A stretch of DNA of 64,000 nt from an uncultured Anaeromassilibacillus sp. (GTDB lineage Bacteria > Bacillota > Clostridia > Oscillospirales > Acutalibacteraceae): the NCBI GenBank assembly GCA_930987725.1, contig CAKNKY010000005.1:1-64000 (forward strand), in the 5' to 3' direction. Below the pieces are notes generated by a model. The model saw only the letters and a program-made list of their open reading frames with translations, had not been told where the DNA came from and did not search any database. A program made the translations under genes and the position numbers. Positions 53,909-62,758 of the stretch are shown piece after piece. The first letter of the stretch is position 1. The number at the start of each line of letters is the position of its first letter.

Positions 53909-54643
53909 ATGGATATTTTAAAAGCGGAACACCTGGCCTGGGATCTTCCGGACGGTGTGGGAATTATCAAAGATATCAGTTTCTCCATTGAAAGCGGCAA
54001 GCTGGTGGTCGTCACCGGCCCGAACGGCGGCGGCAAAACGACGCTTGCCAAGCTGATCGCCGGCATCGAAACGCCGTCTGCCGGACATCTCTTCTTCGAA
54101 GGCGAGGACATCACGAAGAAAAATATCACGGAGCGCGCGAAACTGGGCGTGGCGTATGCCTTCCAGCAGCCGGTGCGCTTTAAAGGCCTGACGGTGCGCG
54201 ACATGCTGGAGCTTGCTTCCGGCCATGCGCTCGACGACGCACATCTGTGCGATCTGCTGGGCAAGGTAGGGCTGTGCGCGAACGAGTATGTGGATCGCGA
54301 GCTGAATGCGAGCCTTTCCGGCGGTGAGATCAAACGCATTGAGATCGCCTCCGTGCTGGCGCGCGGCGCGAAGCTCTCGATCTTCGATGAGCCGGAGGCC
54401 GGCATTGACCTGTGGAGCTTTGCCCGGCTGGTGGAGACCTTTGAGGAGGTCCGCCGCAACCAGTCCGGCACGCTGCTCATCATCTCGCATCAGGAACGCA
54501 TCCTGAACATTGCCGACGAGATCATCGTGATTGCCGACGGGCTGGTGCGCGCCGCGGGGCCGCGCGAGGAAATCCTGCCCACGCTGCTGGCAGACGAGAA
54601 GTCGCCCCGCTGCCCTCTTGGAAAGGAGAGTGCGCTTGTATGA
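53909..54643 (+). CDS. sufC: SufC/SmsC-type Fe-S assembly ATPase
   Basis: A 244-residue ABC-type ATPase of Fe-S cluster assembly. Walker A is GPNGGGKTTLAKLIAG, the Q-loop lies in YAFQQPVRFKGLTV, the signature is SLSGGEIKRIEIAS and Walker B SIFDEPEAGIDLW. It overlaps the SufB/D-like gene by four bases (ATGA). With only one SufB-like partner and no SufS, SufU or SufD nearby this matches the minimal Sms (SmsCB) form. Cytosolic. Confidence 0.95.
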   Translation: MDILKAEHLAWDLPDGVGIIKDISFSIESGKLVVVTGPNGGGKTTLAKLIAGIETPSAGHLFFEGEDITKKNITERAKLGVAYAFQQPVRFKGLTVRDMLELASGHALDDAHLCDLLGKVGLCANEYVDRELNASLSGGEIKRIEIASVLARGAKLSIFDEPEAGIDLWSFARLVETFEEVRRNQSGTLLIISHQERILNIADEIIVIADGLVRAAGPREEILPTLLADEKSPRCPLGKESALV

Positions 54644-55557
54644 ATAAGATCACAGAATCCCTTCTGCGCGTCGTTTCGGATTTCGGCGGCACGTTCAAGG
54701 GTGCGTATAACGTGCGCGAGGACGGCGGCTGCGCCGGCCGCCAGTCGAGCGAGCACATCAAGCTGGAATCGAAGAAGGATGGTCCTGGCCTCATCATCCG
54801 CGTGGCCCCCGGCACAAAGGGGGAGACGGTGTATATTCCCGCCTGCGTGACGCATGGCGGCATTGACGATCTCGTTTACAACGATTTCTACATCGGCGAG
54901 GGCGCCGACGTGGTGGTGGTAGCCGGCTGCGGCGTCCACAACGAGGATGACTCGGAGGCACGCCATAACGGCATTCACCGCTTCTTCCTGGAAAAGGGAG
55001 CGCGCGTGGTGTACCGCGAAAAGCATGTGGGAACAGGAAAAGGCCGCGGTGCGCGCCGCATTGACCCGGTGACAGATATCCAGATGGCGGAGGATTCCTA
55101 CATGGAGATGGACACCGTGCAGATCAGCGGCGTGGACAGCACCATGCGGCGCACCAATGCGCTGCTCAAGGACCGCGCCCGCCTGGTGGTGCGTGAGCGC
55201 CTGCTGACGAACGGAACGGAATGGGCCCGCAGCGACTTCGACGTCACGCTCGAGGGCGAGGATTCCTCGGCGGACATCGTCTCCCGCTCGGTGGCGCGCG
55301 GAAAGTCCCGCCAGGAATTCAACTCCTGCCTTCGCGGCAAGAACCGCTGCAACGGCCATTCCGAATGCGACGCCATTCTGGCGGAATCCGGCAGCGTGGT
55401 CGCCTCCCCCTCGCTTGAGGCAGCCAATCTGGACGCGGCCCTCATCCATGAAGCGGCCATCGGCAAGATTGCCGGCGAGCAGATCCTGAAGCTGCGCACG
55501 CTTGGCCTCACCCAGGAGGAAGCGGAGGAGCGCATCATCCAGGGCTTCCTGAAATAA
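54640..55557 (+). CDS. SufB/SufD-family scaffold protein, SmsB-like
   Basis: A 305-residue SufBD-core protein, shorter than classical SufB (about 460). It shows the beta-helix core with VYNDFYIGEGADVVVVAGCG, a conserved stretch HRFFLEKGARVVYREKHVG, CLRGKNRCNGHSECDAILAE with several cysteines, and the C-terminal LIHEAAIGKIAGEQILKLRT with a conserved Glu and His region. With SufC it forms a minimal two-protein Fe-S scaffold; such SmsCB systems are known in archaea and Clostridia. Cysteines in the C-terminal half are candidates for cluster or sulfur binding. Confidence 0.93.
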   Translation: MNKITESLLRVVSDFGGTFKGAYNVREDGGCAGRQSSEHIKLESKKDGPGLIIRVAPGTKGETVYIPACVTHGGIDDLVYNDFYIGEGADVVVVAGCGVHNEDDSEARHNGIHRFFLEKGARVVYREKHVGTGKGRGARRIDPVTDIQMAEDSYMEMDTVQISGVDSTMRRTNALLKDRARLVVRERLLTNGTEWARSDFDVTLEGEDSSADIVSRSVARGKSRQEFNSCLRGKNRCNGHSECDAILAESGSVVASPSLEAANLDAALIHEAAIGKIAGEQILKLRTLGLTQEEAEERIIQGFLK

Positions 55558-55572
55558 CATCCCGGCACAGCA

Positions 55573-55619
55573 AACTGCCGCGGCACCGGCGCACAGCGCA
55601 CGGGCCGCGGCAGTTTTTT
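55573..55619 (+). terminator. Intrinsic terminator after smsCB
   Basis: AACTGCCGCGGC pairs with GCCGCGGCAGTT around a 19-base loop, followed by TTTT. Confidence 0.85.
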
Positions 55620-55634
55620 GCGCCTAGATCGATT

Positions 55635-56294
55635 TCACAAGAGCGTCTGGCCGTTCACGCGCAGGCGGAACGTCAGGCCAAGGCGCTCCGCAGCCTTGCG
55701 GCAGAGCAGCATGCGGTCGAGGAAAATTTCGAAATAGTCCATGACAGGCGAAATCTGCGTGTCGATCGTCATCTCCTGCACGAGCGCGGTTTTGTCCGGC
55801 GTGAGATAGGTGCGCGTCTCGACCACGGCGTAATTGACGCGATCGTGCATGTCAAACGAAGCAAAGTCCGTGTTGCGCACACGGGTGCGGCGCACATCCG
55901 TTTTGTCCGCGAGGATCAGAGCGGCCGCCACCTCGTTGACGGGATAGGCCGTGCTCTCATCATGGTTGCCGATGGCGCTGATCACAGTGGAAAGCTCTTC
56001 GGCGTCCATACCCATCTTGTCGAGAATGCGGAACGCCATGATCGCGCCGCTCTGGGCATGGTCAATCCGGTTGATCACATTGCCGATGTCGTGCAGGTAG
56101 CCGGCGATCCAAGCGAGCTCCGCCTGGCGGGGTGCACAGCCGAGATCGAGCAGCAGGTTCTGCGCAAAATTGGCCGCGCGCGTCACATGGGCGAAGCTGT
56201 GCTCCGTGTAGCCCATGGCCTGCAGCGATTCATCCGCTTTTCGGATATAGACGGCAATCTGCTCATTGCCGCGCACACTCTCTTTCGTGATCAA
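55635..56294 (-). CDS. HD-domain phosphohydrolase-like protein
   Basis: A 219-residue HD protein with a TTG start at 56294, set six bases after AAGGATGG; the GTG of the ORF track lacks an SD. Metal-site residues are HSFAHVTRAANFAQN, then IAGYLHDIGNVINRIDHAQS, and LILADKTDVRR. The substrate cannot be told; the family removes phosphate from nucleotides or other compounds. It is transcribed from its own promoter and ends at the smsCB terminator, a convergent arrangement. Confidence 0.88.
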   Translation of the reverse strand: MITKESVRGNEQIAVYIRKADESLQAMGYTEHSFAHVTRAANFAQNLLLDLGCAPRQAELAWIAGYLHDIGNVINRIDHAQSGAIMAFRILDKMGMDAEELSTVISAIGNHDESTAYPVNEVAAALILADKTDVRRTRVRNTDFASFDMHDRVNYAVVETRTYLTPDKTALVQEMTIDTQISPVMDYFEIFLDRMLLCRKAAERLGLTFRLRVNGQTLL

Positions 56295-56345
56295 ACCGTT
56301 CCATCCTTTCTGCACTTTGCCCCGGTGAAACTCGGAAACACTTTC

Positions 56346-56374
56346 AGCATACGCCCGGGAGGGCGCATGCGCAA
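56346..56374 (-). promoter_or_regulatory. Probable promoter of the HD-protein gene
   Basis: On the minus strand TTGCGC (56369-56374), a 17-base spacer and TATGCT (56346-56351). Confidence 0.55.
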
Positions 56375-56411
56375 GGGGAAATGTGTAAAACCGCCGTAAA
56401 AGTTGCCGTTG

Positions 56412-57050
56412 TCAGCCCATCATACTGTTCAGATAAGACCGCACCAGGGAGACGCATTTTTCCCACCCGTTCTCATTCCAGGCAAACCGGCTGCTGTTGA
56501 GGCAGAGATCATAATATTCCACATCACGCCAGTTTTTTCCCGTGAAATACTGGTAATAGTCCGCGCGCCGCTTATCCGTCCGGCGTACCAGCTTGCGGAC
56601 CTCCTCCACGCTGAGCGCCGGGTTCAGTTCCCGGGCGCGGGCCACACAGTAATCGAACGGCGCATATACATAGAGGCGCAGCACGTTGTCCAGATCCTTG
56701 AGAATGTAGTTGGCGCAGCGCCCGACGATCACGCAGGACTCCTCCCGCGCGAGCTCCCGGATCACCTTTGCCTGGAAATTGAAGAGGTTGACGTTGGTGA
56801 CGAAGTCGTCGCTGTCCGGCGGGATCAGCTCGCCGCCATAGGCGCCACGCGCCGCGCGGAACAGCACCGTATTGCGGATTTTCTCATCCGCGTTTGCAAA
56901 GAAACTCTCATTGATCCCGCTCTTTTCGGAGGCAAGGCGCAGGATTTCCCTGTTGTAGAAGGAGACATTCAGCTCCCTCGCCAGCATTCTTCCGATGCTT
57001 CTGCCGCCGCTTCCATACCCGCGTGCGATGGTAATCACAAAGTTTTTCAT
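56412..57050 (-). CDS. Cytidylate kinase-like family protein
   Basis: A 212-residue P-loop protein of the cytidylate kinase-like family. The P-loop region is ITIARGYGSGGRSIGRML, with VSFYNREILRLASEKSG and SCVIVGRCANYILKD after it; DKRRADYYQYFTGKNW lies near the lid region. Such proteins are common in Clostridia beside or in place of Cmk, and their true substrate is not settled. The start at 57050 follows an AAGG SD; the ORF track start lies 45 codons upstream without one. Confidence 0.88.
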   Translation of the reverse strand: MKNFVITIARGYGSGGRSIGRMLARELNVSFYNREILRLASEKSGINESFFANADEKIRNTVLFRAARGAYGGELIPPDSDDFVTNVNLFNFQAKVIRELAREESCVIVGRCANYILKDLDNVLRLYVYAPFDYCVARARELNPALSVEEVRKLVRRTDKRRADYYQYFTGKNWRDVEYYDLCLNSSRFAWNENGWEKCVSLVRSYLNSMMG

Positions 57051-57153
57051 CCCGGTCACCTTCCCTTTCTCCGGCCGGCCGTCAAACGCCGGGCCGGATC
57101 GCTCCGGCTGCACCCGTTTGCCGGGCAAATCGCCGTGCTGTTCCTCTTCTTTC

Positions 57154-57182
57154 AGTATAGGGGGAAACAGCGGAGAAATCAA
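57154..57182 (-). promoter_or_regulatory. Promoter of the cytidylate-kinase-like gene
   Basis: On the minus strand TTGATT (57177-57182), a 17-base spacer and TATACT (57154-57159). Confidence 0.7.
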
Positions 57183-57211
57183 CAATATTTACAAAATCGT
57201 TAAATCTTTTC

Positions 57212-57240
57212 TTGTCTTTTTCCGTGAATTGTGATACTGT
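57212..57240 (+). promoter_or_regulatory. Possible promoter of the IMPase-malQ-glgP-udg operon
   Basis: TTGTCT at 57212-57217 and TACTGT at 57235-57240 with 17 bases between; the -10 is weak. It lies in an AT-rich gap divergent from the promoter at 57154. Confidence 0.4.
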
Positions 57241-57311
57241 TTAACGGTAGGGCCGCCGCAAAAGAAGACAGACTGCGGCGTGCTCCCGAGAGAAGAAAGG
57301 AGATTTCCAAA

Positions 57312-58109
57312 ATGGATTGGAATGAGATACTGGAACGCGTCTGCAGCCTTGTGAAGGAGGACGGCAGGCGCATCCTTGCCATGAAGCGGCCCGAGGTATT
57401 TGAAAAGGAGGGCCACGCCAATTTTGTGACAAGCGCCGATCTGGCCTCCCAGAGCTTCCTGCTCGAAGGGCTCGCTCCCCTGGTGCCGGGTGCGCATTTC
57501 TTTGCCGAGGAGCAGGAGGAGCATGTGCTCGCCCCCGGTTACAACTGGCTGATCGATCCCATCGACGGCACCACAAACTTTATGCGCGGCCTGCGGTGCT
57601 CCTCCATCTCCGTCGGCCTTGTGAACAACGGCAAGGCTGTGCTCGGCGTGGTCTATCAGTTCTATTCCGACGAGCTGTTCTACGCCGTGCGGGGCAAAGG
57701 CGCCTTTCTGAACGGGAAGCCGATCCACGCGGCGGATACACCGTGTGACAGGGCGCTGATCGAGGTGGGCACCAGCCCGTATAACACGACGTTCCACGCG
57801 GCCACGGCCGCTATCATGCACAAGGCTCTCTCCTGCTGCGGCGATCTGCGGCGCAGCGGTTCCGCGGCCGTGGACCTGTGCGCCATTGCGGCGGGCCGGG
57901 CGGACGCCTTTGTGGAGGCGCGCCTTTCGCCGTGGGATTACGCCGCTTCCTCCGTAATTCTGGAGGAGGCAGGCGCGCAGATCACGTCCTGCGCGCCCTT
58001 CACGCTCGATTTTCAGAACAGCACACCGGTGATCGCCGGCGCGGGCGAAGCGTTTGACTTTGTGTGCCGCACCGCCGCAGCCGTGCTTTCCGGGGAGGGC
58101 GGCGCATGA
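57312..58109 (+). CDS. Inositol monophosphatase family protein
   Basis: A 265-residue metal-dependent phosphatase. Metal motifs are FFAEEQEEHVL (EE motif), NWLIDPIDGTTNFMRGL and the C-terminal LSPWDYAASSVILEEAG. The start at 57312 follows AAAGGAG; the earlier ORF track start is in the leader. Family members hydrolyse inositol phosphates, sugar phosphates or bisphosphorylated nucleotides. It overlaps malQ by four bases, so it belongs to the glycogen/maltodextrin operon; a sugar-phosphate substrate is possible but unproven. Confidence 0.92.
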   Translation: MDWNEILERVCSLVKEDGRRILAMKRPEVFEKEGHANFVTSADLASQSFLLEGLAPLVPGAHFFAEEQEEHVLAPGYNWLIDPIDGTTNFMRGLRCSSISVGLVNNGKAVLGVVYQFYSDELFYAVRGKGAFLNGKPIHAADTPCDRALIEVGTSPYNTTFHAATAAIMHKALSCCGDLRRSGSAAVDLCAIAAGRADAFVEARLSPWDYAASSVILEEAGAQITSCAPFTLDFQNSTPVIAGAGEAFDFVCRTAAAVLSGEGGA

Positions 58110-59710
58110 AAAAGCAGCAAGTGTTTGCCCGCAGCTGCGGCGTGCTGATGCCTGTGTTCAGCCTGCCCTCCCCCTATGGGATCGGCACGTTCGGCCAGGC
58201 TGCCTACGACTGGGTGGACTTTCTGGCAAAGGCCGGGCAGCGCTACTGGCAGGTGCTCCCGCTCGGCCCCACGAGCTACGGCGACAGCCCTTACCAGAGC
58301 TTTTCCGCCTTCGCCGGGAATCCCTACTTCATTGACCTTGACAAGCTGCGGGAGGAAGGGCTGCTCACACAGGAGGAGCTCGACAGCGTTGCCTGGCAGG
58401 AAACGGAGACCGACATCGACTATGCGCTGCTGTACCGCCGCCGTTTCCCCGTGCTGCGCAAGGCCTGCGCGCGCAGCGCGCACGAGGGCAGCGAATCCTT
58501 CACGTCCTTCTGCGCGGAAAACGCGGCATGGCTGGAACCATATGCGCAGTTCATGGCGCTCAAGGAAGCCTTCGGCGGCGTGAGCTGGCTGGAATGGCCG
58601 GAGCCGCTGCGCCGCCGGGAACCGGAAGCGCTGCAGGAGGCGCTGGCCCCGTTGGCGGATGCCGTCGCCTTCTGGAAGTTCTGCCAGTTCAAATTCTTTG
58701 AGCAGTGGGAACAGCTGCGCGATTACGCACATGAAAAAGGGATCGGCATCATCGGGGATATCCCGATCTATGCGGCGATAGACAGCGCGGACGCCTGGGC
58801 GGAACCCGAGGTTTTTTACCTGGACGACGATAACAGGCCGATTGATGTGGCAGGCTGCCCGCCGGACGCGTTTTCCGCCACGGGCCAACTCTGGGGCAAT
58901 CCGCTCTACCGCTGGGAATATCAGGAAAAAACAGGCTTTGACTGGTGGAAACGCCGCCTGGCTGCGACGTCCCGCCTCTATGACATTGTGCGGATCGATC
59001 ACTTCCGCGGCCTGGCGGAATACTATGCGATTCCCGCCGGCGACAAGACGGCCGAACACGGCGAATGGCGGCCCGGTCCCGGCCTGGCCTTCTTCGAGGC
59101 GGTGCAGGAAAGCCTTGGCGGCGCAAAATGGATTCTGGAGGACCTGGGCTTCCTCACGCCCGATGTGCACCGCCTGCGCAAGCGTGTGGGCGCGCCCGGC
59201 ATGAAGGTGCTGCAGTTCGCGTTCGATTCCCGCGAGGAAAGCGATTACCTTCCGCACAACTATGACGCCAACTGCGTCGTCTACACCGGCACGCACGACA
59301 ACGACACCATGATCGGCTGGATGAAGACGGCCGCCCGGCCGGACGTTTCGTTTTCCAAGCGGTATCTCGGCATGCGCCGCGGGGCGCGGCCGAATTGGGA
59401 ATACATCCGTGCGGCATACATGAGCGTGGCGGCGCTGGCCGTCATCCCGCTGCAGGATTTTCTCGGCCTGGGAAGCGAGGCCAGGATCAACACGCCGTCC
59501 ACGCTGGGGCAAAACTGGCGGTGGCGCCTCTCCCCCGGCCTCTGCACGCCGGAGCTGGCCGCAGAAATCCGCGCCTTTGCCGCCCTCTATGGCCGCGCGG
59601 AACGGGAGATCCCCGCGGAAAAGAAGCGCGCACGGCCGAAAAAAGGCGCCGGGACAAAAGCTGCGGCGCCTGAACCCACTGAAAAAATGACAGGAGGTCC
59701 TGATGCATGA
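58106..59710 (+). CDS. malQ: 4-alpha-glucanotransferase
   Basis: A 534-residue GH77 amylomaltase that transfers glucan segments between maltodextrins. The start at 58106 overlaps the IMPase stop. Recognised by LPSPYGIGTFGQAAYDWVDF, LGPTSYGDSPYQSFSAFAGN, VRIDHFRGLAEYYAIP with the nucleophile Asp, LEDLGFLTPDVHRLR with the acid/base Glu, and YTGTHDNDTMIGW. The last 40 or so residues form an extra Lys/Arg/Ala/Pro-rich tail (KKRARPKKGAGTK) not part of the usual enzyme. It overlaps glgP by four bases. Confidence 0.97.
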   Translation: MKKQQVFARSCGVLMPVFSLPSPYGIGTFGQAAYDWVDFLAKAGQRYWQVLPLGPTSYGDSPYQSFSAFAGNPYFIDLDKLREEGLLTQEELDSVAWQETETDIDYALLYRRRFPVLRKACARSAHEGSESFTSFCAENAAWLEPYAQFMALKEAFGGVSWLEWPEPLRRREPEALQEALAPLADAVAFWKFCQFKFFEQWEQLRDYAHEKGIGIIGDIPIYAAIDSADAWAEPEVFYLDDDNRPIDVAGCPPDAFSATGQLWGNPLYRWEYQEKTGFDWWKRRLAATSRLYDIVRIDHFRGLAEYYAIPAGDKTAEHGEWRPGPGLAFFEAVQESLGGAKWILEDLGFLTPDVHRLRKRVGAPGMKVLQFAFDSREESDYLPHNYDANCVVYTGTHDNDTMIGWMKTAARPDVSFSKRYLGMRRGARPNWEYIRAAYMSVAALAVIPLQDFLGLGSEARINTPSTLGQNWRWRLSPGLCTPELAAEIRAFAALYGRAEREIPAEKKRARPKKGAGTKAAAPEPTEKMTGGPDA

Positions 59711-62049
59711 GCCGTTTCACCGAATCGATCACCCGCCGGCTGCAGGAGGCCGGCATTTCCGACGCCGGGAGCGCTTCCGCCAAACAGTGGTATGAGGCCG
59801 TTTCCCTGGCAGCCATGGAGGAGCTGCGCGGCCGCTGGCAGGAAAAGCCCGGACAAAAGCGGGCCTGCTATCTCTCCGCCGAGTTTCTCATGGGACGGCT
59901 TATCAACAACAACCTGATGAGCCTTGGCCTGCTCGACGAGTGCCAGGCCTATATGAAACAGCACGGTGCGGATCTCTCGCTGTTCGAGGAGGTGGAGGAC
60001 GATGCGCTGGGCAACGGCGGCCTGGGCCGCCTGGCCGCCTGCTTCCTCGATTCAGCGGCAACGCACGGCCTGCCGCTGGACGGCTTCGGTCTGCGCTACC
60101 GCTATGGCCTGTTCAAGCAGCGCTTTGACCACGGCTTCCAGCGCGAACTGCCGGACGACTGGACGCGCTTCGGCGACCCGTGGAGCGTGCGGCGGGAGGA
60201 GGAAACCGTCCTTGTCTCGTTTGCGGATCAGCAGGTGCGCGCCGTGCCATATGACATGCCGGTCATCGGCTACGGCGGGACGTGTGTGAACACGCTGCGG
60301 CTCTGGCAGGCGGAACCTGTGTGCGGCTTCGACCTGGACGCGTTCAACCGCCAGGAATACGAAAAATCGGTGCGGGAACGCGAGGAGGCGGAGCGGCTGA
60401 CGGCTGTGCTTTACCCGAACGACGACACGGACGAGGGCAAGCGGCTGCGCCTCAAGCAGCAATACCTGTTTTCCTCCGCCACGATGCAGACGATCCTGTG
60501 CCGCTACCGATCACGCCACGGAAATGATTTTTCGAAGTTTGCACAGGAATACGCCGTGCAGCTCAACGACACGCATCCCGTGGTGTCGATCCCGGAGTTC
60601 CTGCGGCTGCTGTGCGGGGAATACGGCGTATCCTTTGAGGAAGCCTTCGCCATTGCGCGCGACACGTTCGCCTACACCAACCACACCATCATGGCGGAAG
60701 CACTGGAAAAGTGGGATGTCCGCCTCTTCGTCTCCGTTCTGCCGGAGGTCTACCCCTATGTGATTATGCTGCAGAACCATCTGCGCCGCGATCTGGACGC
60801 CCGCAGCATCCGTGGGGAGGACCAGAAGCTGTACCGCATTGTGGACGACGGGCGCATCCACATGGCACGGCTCGCGATCTACGACACGCACTCCACGAAC
60901 GGTGTGGCGAAAATCCACACGGAGATCCTGAAAAAAGACGCCCTGCCGGAGTGGGCAGCCCTCTATCCTGAACGGTTCAACAACAAGACGAACGGCATTA
61001 CGCAGCGGCGCTGGCTGGCGCTGTGCAACCGCGAGCTCGCCGCCTTCGCCACCGATCGCGTCGGCAGCGGCTGGCTCACGGATCTGACACAGCTCAAGGG
61101 CCTGGAACGCTACGCAGACGATGTCCAGTCCCTGCGTCAGCTGCAGGCCATCAAACAGGAAAAGAAAAACCAGCTCGCCGATTATGTATACCGCCACGAT
61201 CGTTTCGGCCTGCACACCAGCTTCCTGTTCGACATCCAGGTCAAGCGCCTGCATGAATACAAGCGGCAGCTTCTCAACGCTTTCTCTATCCTGGATATCT
61301 ATTTCAGCCTGAAAGAGGGCAAGCTGACGGATTTCCGGCCCACGGCCTTCCTCTTTGGGGCAAAAGCCGCCCCCGGCTATTACAGAGCCAAGGCAATCAT
61401 CAAATTCATCAACGAGGTGGCGAACCTCGTGAACTACGACAGCGACGTGAACCGGAAGATGCAGGTGCTGTTTGTCCAGGATTACAACGTCTCCTATGCG
61501 GAGAAGCTGATCCCTGCGGCGGACATTTCGGAGCAGATCTCCACGGCCGGCACAGAGGCCAGCGGCACGAGCAACATGAAGTTCATGCTCAACGGCGCCG
61601 TGACGCTCGGCACGCTCGACGGCGCAAACATTGAGATTGTGGATCGCGCCGGACGCGAAAACAACTATATTTTCGGCGCAACGGTGGAAGAGATCAACGA
61701 AAAGAAGGCGAGCTACAACCCGCGTGAGCTCTATGAAAAGGAGCCGCGCATCCGCCGCGCGGTGAATATGCTGATCAACGGCACGCTGAGCGACGGCGGC
61801 ACCGGCATGTTCCGGGAGCTGTATGACGCGCTGCTCAAGGGCGCAAGCTGGCATCAGCCGGACCACTACTTCCTGCTGCTCGACTTCCTTCCCTACTGCG
61901 AGGCAAGGCTGCGTGCCAACAGGGACTCCGCAAACGCCGATGATTTTGCGCGCAAATGCTTGATGAACATTGCCAACGCCGGTGAATTTTCGAGCGACCG
62001 CACCATTGCGCAGTATGCACAGGAGATCTGGCACATCAGCGCCCGCTGA
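59707..62049 (+). CDS. glgP: Glycogen/maltodextrin phosphorylase
   Basis: A 780-residue GT35 enzyme that releases glucose 1-phosphate from alpha-1,4-glucans. The PLP site is EASGTSNMKFMLNGAVTLG with Lys625; other motifs are LGNGGLGRLAACFLDSAAT and RLHEYKRQLLNAF. Length is normal. Its start overlaps the end of malQ (ATGA). With malQ and the IMPase-like gene it forms a glucan-degrading set, while a uracil-DNA glycosylase gene follows 32 bases later. Confidence 0.98.
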   Translation: MSRFTESITRRLQEAGISDAGSASAKQWYEAVSLAAMEELRGRWQEKPGQKRACYLSAEFLMGRLINNNLMSLGLLDECQAYMKQHGADLSLFEEVEDDALGNGGLGRLAACFLDSAATHGLPLDGFGLRYRYGLFKQRFDHGFQRELPDDWTRFGDPWSVRREEETVLVSFADQQVRAVPYDMPVIGYGGTCVNTLRLWQAEPVCGFDLDAFNRQEYEKSVREREEAERLTAVLYPNDDTDEGKRLRLKQQYLFSSATMQTILCRYRSRHGNDFSKFAQEYAVQLNDTHPVVSIPEFLRLLCGEYGVSFEEAFAIARDTFAYTNHTIMAEALEKWDVRLFVSVLPEVYPYVIMLQNHLRRDLDARSIRGEDQKLYRIVDDGRIHMARLAIYDTHSTNGVAKIHTEILKKDALPEWAALYPERFNNKTNGITQRRWLALCNRELAAFATDRVGSGWLTDLTQLKGLERYADDVQSLRQLQAIKQEKKNQLADYVYRHDRFGLHTSFLFDIQVKRLHEYKRQLLNAFSILDIYFSLKEGKLTDFRPTAFLFGAKAAPGYYRAKAIIKFINEVANLVNYDSDVNRKMQVLFVQDYNVSYAEKLIPAADISEQISTAGTEASGTSNMKFMLNGAVTLGTLDGANIEIVDRAGRENNYIFGATVEEINEKKASYNPRELYEKEPRIRRAVNMLINGTLSDGGTGMFRELYDALLKGASWHQPDHYFLLLDFLPYCEARLRANRDSANADDFARKCLMNIANAGEFSSDRTIAQYAQEIWHISAR

Positions 62050-62081
62050 CCCGCGCACCGCACACAGAAGGAGGAACATTT

Positions 62082-62684
62082 TTGAAGGAAAGAACCTGGG
62101 AAGAGCTGGAGCACGACTGCCTGCTCTGCGAGAAATGCCAGCTGAAGGAGGGCCGCACGCAGGTGGTGTTCGGTGTGGGAAACCGCCATGCCTCTGTGCT
62201 GTTCATCGGCGAAGGCCCCGGCGAGCAGGAGGATCTGCAGGGAAAGCCCTTTGTGGGCCGCAGCGGCCAATATCTTGACAAGCAGCTGGCCGCTGTCGGG
62301 TTGAGCCGCGAGAAGGACCTTTACATTGCGAATATTGTGAAATGCCGGCCGCCGCACAACCGCGATCCGCTGCCGGAGGAACAGGAGGCCTGCCTGCCGT
62401 GGCTGCGCGCGCAAACGGCGCTGATCCGGCCGAAGATCATTGTGTGCCTGGGGCGCATTGCCGCGATGAAGATCATCCGCCCCGACTTTAAGATCACGAA
62501 GGAACACGGGATCTTCTTTGAAAAGGGCGGCATCCTGATGATGGCCACGCTTCACCCCGCCGCGCTGCTGCGCAATCCTGCCGCAAAGCCGGGCGCGCTG
62601 GAGGATATGGTGAAGCTGCGCGCCAAGATGGAGGAACTGGGGCTGATTGAACCGGAAACGTTCCCGGACGAACCCTGTCCGTAA
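62082..62684 (+). CDS. Type-4 (Fe-S) uracil-DNA glycosylase
   Basis: A 200-residue DNA repair glycosylase with a TTG start at 62082, seven bases after AAGGAGGA. Family 4/5 UDG motifs: the active-site FIGEGPGEQEDLQGKPFVGR, NIVKCRPPHNRDP and the HPAA motif in ATLHPAALLRNP. The N-terminal CLLCEKC, the Cys of VKCRPP and a further Cys are the usual 4Fe-4S ligands. It removes uracil from DNA. Its place behind glgP is probably operon drift rather than shared function. Confidence 0.93.
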   Translation: MKERTWEELEHDCLLCEKCQLKEGRTQVVFGVGNRHASVLFIGEGPGEQEDLQGKPFVGRSGQYLDKQLAAVGLSREKDLYIANIVKCRPPHNRDPLPEEQEACLPWLRAQTALIRPKIIVCLGRIAAMKIIRPDFKITKEHGIFFEKGGILMMATLHPAALLRNPAAKPGALEDMVKLRAKMEELGLIEPETFPDEPCP

Positions 62685-62700
62685 GGTTTCAGAACAGCAC

Positions 62701-62742
62701 AAAAAATCCCGGAAAGCCGTGAAAAGCTTTCCGGGATTTTTG
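62701..62742. terminator. Bidirectional terminator after the udg gene
   Basis: AAATCCCGGAAAGC pairs with GCTTTCCGGGATTT around CGTGAAAA, with A runs on the left and TTTTTG on the right. It also serves the minus-strand small gene that follows. Confidence 0.88.
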
Positions 62743-62758
62743 TTTCTTTTCCGTGTGA

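Noticed and set aside
60511-62079. A 522-codon minus-strand ORF opposite glgP
   Set aside because: Antisense to an intact glycogen phosphorylase gene; no SD or domain.
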